Source of the DNA: Acidobacteriota bacterium
Lineage (GTDB): Bacteria > Acidobacteriota > Polarisedimenticolia > Gp22-AA2
DNA length: 7,429 nucleotides
Assembly (NCBI GenBank): GCA_027297005.1
Contig: JAPUIN010000033.1
Span: forward strand, 1 to 7,429
Direction of reading: 5' to 3'
Positions 1-7,000 of this stretch are shown in pieces. Made by a program: the position numbers and the translations under genes. The notes beneath the pieces are model-generated. The model did no database searches, was not told the DNA's origin, and was given only the letters and a program-made list of their open reading frames with translations. Position 1 is the stretch's first letter, and each line of letters begins with the position of its first letter.

Positions 1-206
1 TGTTCGGTCAGGCGATCGAGAACGCGGCCGACACCAGCATCGCCTACACCAACCTCGGCAACAGTTTCTACAAGCTGCAGCAGCCCGACCGGGCGCTTCA
101 GGCGTGGAAGCGTGCCCTGGAGTTCGACCCGATGAATGAGAACGCCCGACGAGGCCTGCGGATGTTCCAGCAGGATGGTGCGGGGACCAAGGAGAGCGCG
201 GCTTGA
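1..206 (+). CDS. C-terminal end of a tetratricopeptide-repeat (TPR) protein, 5' partial
   Basis: The gene enters from the left edge; the reading frame starts at base 3 and runs 67 codons to TGA at 204-206. Visible residues 12-45 form one 34-residue TPR unit with the expected pattern: Tyr15, Leu18, Gly19, Phe22, Ala31, Trp35, Ala38 and Pro43 at repeat positions 4, 7, 8, 11, 20, 24, 27 and 32. Residues 1-11 fit the second helix of a preceding repeat. After the last repeat comes a short polar tail, so this is the end of a TPR array. TPRs are protein-protein interaction scaffolds; the rest of the protein, and so its specific job, is outside the window. The stop overlaps the TTG start of the next gene, which suggests co-translation with that small protein, possibly a partner. 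The TPR assignment is firm; the full protein is unknown. Confidence 0.82.
   Translation, partial: FGQAIENAADTSIAYTNLGNSFYKLQQPDRALQAWKRALEFDPMNENARRGLRMFQQDGAGTKESAA
189..194 (+). promoter_or_regulatory. Shine-Dalgarno site for the TTG-started small gene
   Basis: AAGGAG lies inside the end of the TPR gene, 8 bases before the TTG at 203. This near-perfect site at good spacing is the main reason for accepting a TTG start. The next in-frame ATG is at residue 60, past half of the protein. Confidence 0.65.
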
Positions 207-553
207 GCCTCACCTCCTCCGGTATCGATATCTACCAGCGCTTCGAGCTGGAAGTCCTCACACCGAAAAAGCATCTGCTTGTCGACTCCTTTCTGCCGTC
301 CCCTGAATCGCTTCCGTCCACGGTGACCCCTCTACCGCCGCCACCGCTACCGGCCGTCTCCGAAGAGGAGTCTGACTTCATGGCCCGGCTGGAGGCGCGC
401 GAGCCCGAACCGGAGCCCAAGCGCAAGAAGGCGTCGGGAACGAAGAAGAAGAAAACGGTCGAGGGTGCGAAGAGCCTCCAGGAGGAGGTCGAGGAGTTCA
501 TGAACAGCGGACACCATGCCCTCGCCCCGGACGACGATCTCGAGCCATCCTGA
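203..553 (+). CDS. Small hypothetical protein, low-complexity, Pro/Lys/Glu-rich (116 aa)
   Basis: I do not recognise a family. The TTG start overlaps the upstream stop (TTGA, 203-206) and is preceded by AAGGAG. The protein falls into blocks: residues 1-31 are mixed and could fold (around IDIYQRFELEVL); 32-52 are rich in Pro and Ser, with PLPPPPLP at 43-50; 53-72 are acidic with EPEPEP at 67-72; 73-84 are strongly basic (KRKK and KKKK); 91-100 could form an acidic amphipathic helix; 103-116 end in an acidic tail with DDD at 110-112. There is no signal peptide or membrane segment. Most of it is probably disordered, with charge-segregated stretches that could bind protein or nucleic acid. The overlap suggests co-expression with the TPR protein, and a 141-base gap separates it from addB. 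Coding status is supported by the start signals and junction; the function is unknown. Confidence 0.68.
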   Translation: MSLTSSGIDIYQRFELEVLTPKKHLLVDSFLPSPESLPSTVTPLPPPPLPAVSEEESDFMARLEAREPEPEPKRKKASGTKKKKTVEGAKSLQEEVEEFMNSGHHALAPDDDLEPS

Positions 554-659
554 ACGGGGAGCCTGTCCGGGTCTTGCGTCCCTCCTCTATCACGATCATG
601 CCGCTGAGTATTCCGGCCCACGTTCCCCCACGCATCTCCCCCGCCGCCTGAAGACCGGA

Positions 660-665
660 TATGAT
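660..665 (+). promoter_or_regulatory. Possible -10 box for the addBA operon
   Basis: TATGAT differs from the TATAAT consensus at one position and stands out as an AT-rich spot in the GC-rich spacer. It would start transcription near 672, leaving a short leader of about 23 bases before addB. No -35 match is seen at 15-19 bases upstream, where the sequence is C-rich. The call is therefore weak; a different sigma factor or chance are both possible. Confidence 0.22.
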
Positions 666-675
666 CAAGCTTCCA

Positions 676-698
676 GCACGGGAGTCCCCCAGGCGTGC
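676..698 (+). promoter_or_regulatory. Possible hairpin over the addB start codon
   Basis: GCACG (676-680) can pair with CGTGC (694-698) around a 13-base loop that contains most of the GGGAG site. The GTG start codon is in the 3' arm. In the mRNA this could reduce initiation at addB. A 5-bp stem is short and can arise by chance in GC-rich DNA. Confidence 0.25.
680..684 (+). promoter_or_regulatory. Shine-Dalgarno site deciding the GTG start of addB
   Basis: GGGAG ends 10 bases before GTG at 695. In this frame a TGA stop lies at 662-664 and no other start codon lies between it and 695. The next in-frame ATG (764, residue 24) has no such site and would cut into the conserved N-terminal region. 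GTG 695 is therefore the best start. Confidence 0.6.
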
Positions 699-3600
699 GC
701 CACATCGAAGGACATCACGACTTTGGTCTCCTGGAGGCCCGACTCGTCGATCTGATCCGCGGCATGCGGGCGGGAGAGGACGCCGATCCGTTCGCTCCGA
801 TCGCCGTCGTGGCGCCGACCCGGTGGCTGATTACCCACCTGCGTACCGTTCTCGCTGAAGCGTTCCCCGGATTGGTGAGCGTCGTCCTGCTGCATCACGG
901 CGCGCTGGCCCGCGGGGCGCTGTCCGCCGCCGGAAAGATAGCGCCTCGAACGCTCTCCACACCGGTCCGCGAGCAGATCCTCGCGCGCGCGCTCGCGGGA
1001 TCGGGAGGCGAGCTGGCCCGATACGCCGCCCGCAGGCCGGGAGCGGTCGGCGCCCTGCTCTCCACCATCAGCGATCTGCGCGAGTCCGGCATCGGCGCCG
1101 GCGCCGCCCATACGGCCGGGATCACCCCCCGCGGGCGCGAGGTTTTGAGACTGTACGATGCCTACCGGGCGCGCCTCGAGGATCTGCGCAGTGCTGGCCT
1201 CGCCGATCGATCCGGCACCCTGGTCGCGGCGCTTCCGTACGTCCGCGATTACGCCCGACGTTTCCGGCTCGTCATCCATTACGGCGCCTACGAACTGATC
1301 GGCATCAACCTTGCCCTGATGAAGGCGGTCGAGGAATCGGCCGGGCGCGTGATTTACCTTGTCCCCTCCCACCCTCATTCGGTTGCCCATGAACACGCGC
1401 GCGCATTCTGGAAGGAAATGCTGAACGCGGTGCCTGCGCCGCTTGTGGAAGCCCCCGGGAGCCTGTCCGGGCATGGCGCGAAGACCGATGCAGGACCCGA
1501 ACAGCCCCCCGTCCACCGACACCTCCTGTCCGATCGATTGCCGTTCCTGTACGACGACACCCGGGAACCGCCCGCTCCGTCCCCGGGGTCCGTCCACCTG
1601 TTTCACGCCCAGGGCGCAGGAGCCGAGTTGCGTGAGGTGGTGCTGCGGATCCTCGCTCTGCGTGAGAAGAGCGGTGTCACGCTCGATCGCATCGCGGTCA
1701 TCGCCCGATCCCTCGAACCGTACGCCTGCCACCTGCGACCGGTTTTCGAGGAGCATGGTCTGCCGTTCACCACGACAGCAACGCTCGGCGCCCTGCGCGA
1801 GGCGCGCGTTCAGGCCGTACACGATCTGGTCCGCACCGTTCTCGACGATTATCCGCGCCAGTCGTTGATCGATCTGTGCCGCAGCGGCATGCTGCGCACG
1901 GGAGGCCCCGACCCTCTCCGCTACGCGGCGGCGTGGGACCGACTCAGCCGCGAGTTTGGCGTGCCGGGCGGACTGACCGCCTGGACGAGCGATCTTCCGC
2001 GATGGGTCGAAGCCCATGAGCCGTTCTCCGCTGATCATCCGGATCCCGAGGCTGCCGTCCGGTATCGTAAGTTCCGCGAGGTGCTTCTCGATCGCGCCCT
2101 GACCCTCGCATCCACGGTCCGCAGGCTGCATGGTGTCTCCCGGCCTCTGCGGGACGCACGGTCCTTCGACGGGTGGGCCGACGCGATGGAGGCACTCATC
2201 GCACGGATGCTCCCCCCCGACGCCAGCCCGGATAGCGCAGGCGCACCGGCCGAGGACCTGCTGGTCGGTCTGCTCTCGGATCTGCGCGATCTCGGACGGG
2301 CCGGGCTCCCCTTTCACCGCGCGGCAGCGCGCACTTTCTTTGAGTCGGCCCTCAGGGGCGCCTCGCTCACCATCTCTCCCGCTCCTGAGCCGGCGGGCGG
2401 AGATTTCAGCAGCGAGCCGTGCGGCGTGCGGGTGCTGGACGCGATGCAGGCTCGCGGGCTTTCGTTCGACGCGGTCTTTCTGATCGGCTTCAACGCCGAC
2501 CTGATCCCGCGGCGTCCCGTCGAGGATCCGTTCCTCGGTGACCCCGACCGTCGGCTGCTCCGGGCTCGGTTCCGCGCGCCGCTCCCGCTGAAGTCGGCCG
2601 GACGCAGCGAGGAGCGCCTCCTCCTGGCGCACCTGCTCGGGGCCGCCCGCCGGCATCTCACGATCTCCTGGCAGCACGCCGACGAGGGTGGTCGCGCGCG
2701 GATTCCAAGTCTCGCCTTGCGGGAGGTCGCGCGCGCCTGCCTGGGCTCCGCCGAGCAGGACCTGGCGATCGAAAGGGCGGTCCGGGTGACCGGCCATCCG
2801 GCATCCGCGGGTCGCCAGGCTGCCCGTGTGCATGGTCTCCTTTCCCCGCTCGAAGCGTCGATCGGCGCCGCCCTCGAGCTCGGCTCGCCGGGCGCGGTGC
2901 GCCGTGCCGCAACGCGGCTCCCGCTGCCGGACGGGATCGACCCTTGCGGAGCGCTCGACGCCGGACTCGCCATGCTCGACATCGTGGAAGATTTCGACGG
3001 CCGGGATCTGAGCTACGACGCCAGCATCGGAGACGCCGTCCCGTCCCCGCCGAACTGGTCCCCCTCGAGACTGGAACAGCTCGGGGTCTGTCCCCAACGT
3101 TATTACTTCCGTCACGTGCTGGGTGTCGACGAACTCCGGGAGGTCTCCGGTCGCCACGAGATCGAGTCCCGGGAGCTCGGGACGATCGTCCACGAGGTCC
3201 TGCGCGACGTCTACCGGGAGCTGGCCGATGCCGGCGATCTCGCGGGTGATCCTGTCGCGGCTGTGAGGCGGGCGCACGACCTGGCCGACGCTGCCTGGCA
3301 TCGCCATGCGAAGACGGTCGAGCAGCGGATGCGCCCCCTCTATCCAGTGCTGTGGAGGAATCTCTCCACACTATGGCGTGCGTCCCTGCACAGGTTTCTC
3401 TCCTGGGATGTCGAGGCGCTGGCGCGCGACGGCGCTCACGTGATCGAGCTCGAGTCGGGCGCCGAAGTGCTCGTCGACCTGGGTCCGTACGGAGGCGCCC
3501 TCCCGCTGCGCGGCCGTTTCGACCGCGTGACATTGCGCGGTGAGCGTGAGCTGCTCGTGACCGACTACAAGTCATCCGGGCATCTCGAGAACTACGTCGA

Positions 3601-4036
3601 TCTCGCCGCCGGCCTGAAGGGGCGTCGACTGCAGCTACCGCTGTACATCCTGATGACGGAATCTCTCCATGCCGGTCGGCATCCATCCGGTGTCAGGGCT
3701 GGCGCCGAGGTCATCGGAATCGGGCCCTCGTTCGCCGTGGGGGAGGATCGCTTTCCGCTCGATGCGGACCGTTTCGAGCAGGTCCGTTCCGGATTCCTGG
3801 AAACGCTCTCCGTTCTGCGTGACCTGGCGGCTGCAGGGCACTACCCGCTCAATGATGAGACACCGTTCGCCTGTCGGTCCTGCCCGTACACGGCCGCCTG
3901 CCGCCGATCGCACACGCCGACGCGCGAGCGGCTTACAACCGCGACACCCGGCGCGGCCTACGCCCTTCTGGCAGGAAAAAATACCAGAAGGCCCCTCCTC
4001 ACACCGGCCGGCTCCGACGACGGAGAGAAGAGATGA
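695..4036 (+). CDS. addB: AddB (RexB)-type subunit of the AddAB helicase-nuclease, PD-(D/E)XK nuclease with Fe-S cysteines
   Basis: This is the second subunit of the AddAB double-strand-break resection enzyme. It works in the cytoplasm with AddA, cuts one of the unwound strands and, in the family, recognises Chi. Of 1113 residues (Bacillus AddB about 1166), roughly 33-610 form the helicase-like part. It has no P-loop: the expected place reads VVAPTRWLITHL (38-49), so ATP binding here is unlikely. Residues 333-365 and 578-605 (VRVLDAMQARGLSFDAVFLIGF, given in two parts: VRVLDAMQARG, LSFDAVFLIGF) match late UvrD-like motifs. The nuclease spans about 787-1071: His833 in GTIVHEVL, Asp943 in GRFDRV, Asp957-Tyr-Lys959 and Gln980-x3-Tyr984 are all present. 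Cys799 and Cys1060-x2-Cys1063-x5-Cys1069 match the Fe-S staple of Bacillus AddB. The tail after 1071 is not conserved-looking. The GTG start is set by GGGAG; the 3' end overlaps addA by ATGA. Confidence 0.9.
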   Translation: MRHIEGHHDFGLLEARLVDLIRGMRAGEDADPFAPIAVVAPTRWLITHLRTVLAEAFPGLVSVVLLHHGALARGALSAAGKIAPRTLSTPVREQILARALAGSGGELARYAARRPGAVGALLSTISDLRESGIGAGAAHTAGITPRGREVLRLYDAYRARLEDLRSAGLADRSGTLVAALPYVRDYARRFRLVIHYGAYELIGINLALMKAVEESAGRVIYLVPSHPHSVAHEHARAFWKEMLNAVPAPLVEAPGSLSGHGAKTDAGPEQPPVHRHLLSDRLPFLYDDTREPPAPSPGSVHLFHAQGAGAELREVVLRILALREKSGVTLDRIAVIARSLEPYACHLRPVFEEHGLPFTTTATLGALREARVQAVHDLVRTVLDDYPRQSLIDLCRSGMLRTGGPDPLRYAAAWDRLSREFGVPGGLTAWTSDLPRWVEAHEPFSADHPDPEAAVRYRKFREVLLDRALTLASTVRRLHGVSRPLRDARSFDGWADAMEALIARMLPPDASPDSAGAPAEDLLVGLLSDLRDLGRAGLPFHRAAARTFFESALRGASLTISPAPEPAGGDFSSEPCGVRVLDAMQARGLSFDAVFLIGFNADLIPRRPVEDPFLGDPDRRLLRARFRAPLPLKSAGRSEERLLLAHLLGAARRHLTISWQHADEGGRARIPSLALREVARACLGSAEQDLAIERAVRVTGHPASAGRQAARVHGLLSPLEASIGAALELGSPGAVRRAATRLPLPDGIDPCGALDAGLAMLDIVEDFDGRDLSYDASIGDAVPSPPNWSPSRLEQLGVCPQRYYFRHVLGVDELREVSGRHEIESRELGTIVHEVLRDVYRELADAGDLAGDPVAAVRRAHDLADAAWHRHAKTVEQRMRPLYPVLWRNLSTLWRASLHRFLSWDVEALARDGAHVIELESGAEVLVDLGPYGGALPLRGRFDRVTLRGERELLVTDYKSSGHLENYVDLAAGLKGRRLQLPLYILMTESLHAGRHPSGVRAGAEVIGIGPSFAVGEDRFPLDADRFEQVRSGFLETLSVLRDLAAAGHYPLNDETPFACRSCPYTAACRRSHTPTRERLTTATPGAAYALLAGKNTRRPLLTPAGSDDGEKR
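3964..3991 (+). repeat. Perfect 8-bp inverted repeat with an A6-containing loop, in the addB tail
   Basis: CCTTCTGG (3964-3971) and CCAGAAGG (3984-3991) are exact reverse complements around a 12-base loop holding AGGAAAAAAT. It lies in codons past the last Fe-S cysteine of AddB and ends 41 bases before the addA start. The mRNA could form a stem-loop here. There is no T-run after either arm on the + strand, so it is not a standard intrinsic terminator. Possible roles are mRNA processing or stability between the two cistrons, pausing, or part of a frameshift signal. Confidence 0.6.
3976..3982 (+). other. Candidate -1 frameshift heptamer A-AAA-AAT
   Basis: In the addB frame the codons read GGA-AAA-AAT, which puts an X-XXY-YYZ heptamer in the correct phase (Lys1095, Asn1096). 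After a -1 slip the next codon is TAC at 3982, and 17 codons run without a stop into the addA ATG at 4033. The product would be an AddB-AddA fusion of about 2239 residues. Against it, AAT is less slippery in bacteria than AAG, no Shine-Dalgarno-like site lies 10-14 bases upstream, and no strong stem starts 5-9 bases downstream. An open -1 frame over 50 bases is also common in GC-rich DNA. Confidence 0.25.
4012..4025 (+). promoter_or_regulatory. Hairpin covering the addA Shine-Dalgarno site
   Basis: CTCCG (4012-4016) pairs perfectly with CGGAG (4021-4025) around the tetraloop ACGA. GGAG at 4022-4025 is the Shine-Dalgarno site of addA, 7 bases before its ATG. The site would be hidden until a ribosome finishing addB opens the stem. 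Together with the ATGA overlap this predicts translational coupling and balanced subunit synthesis. The pairing is seen directly; the regulation is inferred. Confidence 0.45.
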
Positions 4037-7000
4037 CGCTCCCGGACGCCGAGGACCGCATCCGTGCCGTGACTCTGTTCGATCGCAATATCGTCGTCAC
4101 CGCGGGCGCCGGTACCGGGAAAACGGCCCTGCTCGTCGAGCGCGTCCTGAACCTGATCGGCTCGGATCATCTTGCGATCGGAAACCTCGCCGCGATCACC
4201 TTCACCGAGAAGGCGGCCGCTGAGCTGCAGCGGCGTATGGCCACCGGTCTCGACCAGCTGCGGTCCCTCGCCGTCTCGGGAGATTCCGGGGAGGGAAGCG
4301 ACGCACGCGAGGGGGAGGCCGTGCGCTCCTATCGGTGGCTCATCGGCGAAGCGGGACAATCTCCAGACGCCATCGCCAAGCGCGCCCTCGACGCACTTGT
4401 CGATCTTGACTCCGCAACGGTGTCGACGATCCACTCCTTCTGCGCCGGAATCCTGCGACGTCACCCTCGCGAGGCGATGGTGGATCCGGTTTTCACTGTC
4501 GACGATGGCCTGGATCTCAACAGGATTTTTGATGAAGAGTGGAGTCGGTTTCTCGATCAGGAACTCGGTGGAGAGGCGAGCCGTCTGGATCTCTGGGAAC
4601 GGGTGCTCGCCGTGCCGGACGGGCTCGAGATCGTCCGGGCGATCGGCCGCTCCCTCTCTTCGCTGAGTATCCCGGATGCGGCCATCGCCTCCGATCGACC
4701 GTATCGCGGAGCGACGATCGAAGCAATTCTCGGCGGGAGGATCAGGACATTGTCTGCCGCGATCGAGGATCTCCTGGGGCGATCGAACGGGATGAACGGG
4801 AACATGCGGGACTTCCTCACGTCGACACGCGCCTTTCTCGAGGCGGCGATCGAGGGGGGCCTGGCGGCAATGAGGGAGGCGCGGGCGACGCGCTCCCTCG
4901 ACGACTATCTGGGATGGGGGACGCCCAGCCCGGGGGGGAAGCTGTCCGGCGCCTCCCCGGAAGAGGTCAAGGAGACGGCTGAGGATGGCCGGCGGGTGAT
5001 CAAGATGCTGGCCCGGGTCGAGGAGGAGACGGTCGGAGCGCTCGTCGAGGCCGCCCGACCGCTCGCGCTCCATTGCCGTGAGCGCGCCCTGGCCGCCGGC
5101 TCCATTTCATTCGATGGCCTGTTGCGCCTCACCCGCGACATGCTGTCCCGTTCGCCCGTCGTGCGGCGCGACCTCACCGGGCGCTACCGGACCCTCCTGG
5201 TCGACGAGTTCCAGGACACGGATCCCCTCCAGTACGAAATTCTCTTCTTCCTCGCCGGTGAGGGTGCGGGGGATGACCCCTGGGGCCTGCCACTCGAGCC
5301 GGGACGCCTGTTCATCGTCGGGGACCCGAAACAATCAATTTACCGTTTCCGCGGAGCCGATATCGAGGCGTACGAGCGGGCGGTGCACCGGGTATGCGCC
5401 TGCGGGGGGGAGCGTCTCACCCTGAGCGCTTCCTTTCGCGCGCCGCAGGAGGTCGTCGAGCCGATCAACCGGCTGTTCGCAGCCTGGATGACGGCCGGGA
5501 ATGGAACCGGACGGACCGTCTCACCCGAATACGAACCGATCGTCTCGGCTCTGGGTTCTGCCGGCGGAGAGGAGCGGGTGGAGATCTGGTCGATCCCGGA
5601 CGCCGGCCGGGCGTCCGACCGTCGCTCCGCCGAGGGGGGGGCGATCGCATCCTTCATCGCGCGCGATGCCCCGTCGCGACCCGTCGCCGGGGAGCCGGGT
5701 TTTTCCTCCTACGCGATCCTCATGCGCGCCCTCACTCAAGCCGGGTTTTACGTGCGTGCGCTGCGGCGGGCGGGCATTCCCTTCCTCGTTGAGGGTGGAC
5801 GGGAATTTTACGAGCGGCGCGAGGTGGCCGACCTCCTCGCGTTCCTGCGAGCGGTGGCGAACCCGCACGACGGCGCGGCGGTGCTCGCGGTGATGCGCGG
5901 GCCGCTTGGAGCGGCTCCCGACGCCGAGCTGGCGCAATTCGCCGCCGCGGGTGGACGACTGAACCTCGCCGACGGCGGCATTAAAGATTACGAAGCGTTC
6001 CCCAACATCCGTCGCGCCCTCGCGCTGCTGCGCACGTTCAGGGACCGGACGGTGGGGCTGGCCAGCGACGAAGTCGTCCGCGCCGTTCTCACCACCACAC
6101 CCCTGGGCATCCTGCATGCCGCCCACTTCGAGGGGGCGCAGCGGATCGCCAACCTGCGCAAGATCGTCTCCCGGGCCGGCGAGATCGCCCGCGGGGGGTT
6201 CTCGCTGGAGAGGACGCTCATCGCGATCGACGAGGAGTTCCAGGGAGCGCGCGCCGAGGGAGAGAGTCCGTTGGCCGACGAAACCGTCAATGCCGTCCGG
6301 ATCCTGTCGGTGCACAAGGCGAAGGGGCTGCAGTATCCCGTCGTCATCGTTCCGGACCTCGGACGCGCACCGAATGTCTCCCGCTCCCAGGGACACGAGG
6401 TGGATTGGAATGATGATCGGGAGGGGTTCCTGGCGGTTCGCCTAGAGGACGGAATCCGCAACATCGCGAGTGTCGATCGGAGTCTGCTGGATCACGAGCA
6501 CGAGCGCGCCGAGGAGAAACGCGTGCTCTACGTCGCCTGCACCCGCACGCGGGAGCGTCTGATTCTGATCAACAGCCGATTCTCCCGCCATCCGGCCCCG
6601 TGGCGGGACGCGCTCGCCCACATCGGGTACATCCTTCGCGACGGTCCCCCGGAGGACGGTACGCTCACGGAAGGAGTTCGACATCGACGCATCGCTCCGG
6701 CGCCCGTCCGGCCGGCCTCGCGGCGCTCGCCACGGGAGGATCCGATCTGGGCCCACGCCGCTGCCCGGCTGCGCGACGCTTCGGCGTCGGCGCGGGCGGC
6801 GGTCGGCTCGCCGATCCGCTGGCCGGCCGGTGGCGGCGATCTCAAGCTCGCAGCGGAGGACGGTCGGGAGGAGGAAGCGCCAACCGCCCGGCGGCGGGCG
6901 ATCGGGACGCCCGACGCGGCGCGCGAGGCCGGGACCGTGATACACCGCGCGCTCGAACGCTGGGACTTCAATGACCCGGAGCGCCTGAGAATCGTCGCAC

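Noticed and set aside
554..694. Terminator or small RNA in the spacer between the small gene and addB
   Set aside because: No stem followed by a T-run and no conserved RNA structure was found by eye; only a weak -10-like box and the addB initiation region.
661..858. ATG at 661 starting a 65-codon frame before addB
   Set aside because: No Shine-Dalgarno site; the product is Arg/Pro-rich and overlaps addB out of frame. It only coincides with the AT-rich -10-like spot.
557..1471. A 15-base direct repeat (GGGAGCCTGTCCGGG at 557-571 and 1457-1471)
   Set aside because: A single pair, without flanking similarity or mobile-element features; in GC-rich sequence this can be chance.
665..3307. An 880-codon open frame on the minus strand across addB
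   Set aside because: It is exactly in codon register with addB, so its stops can come only from sense codons TTA, CTA and TCA, which this high-GC gene avoids. The product is low-complexity, Arg/Gly-rich and without motifs, while addB shows a full domain set. It is a shadow.
3964..3991. Inverted repeat as a Rho-independent terminator of addB
   Set aside because: The A-run is in the loop, no T-run follows either arm on the + strand, and addA starts 41 bases later in an overlapping operon.
3958..6396. Long minus-strand open frames over addA (371 and 291 codons)
   Set aside because: They are in the same antisense codon register with the same explanation. addA has all helicase and nuclease motifs on the + strand.
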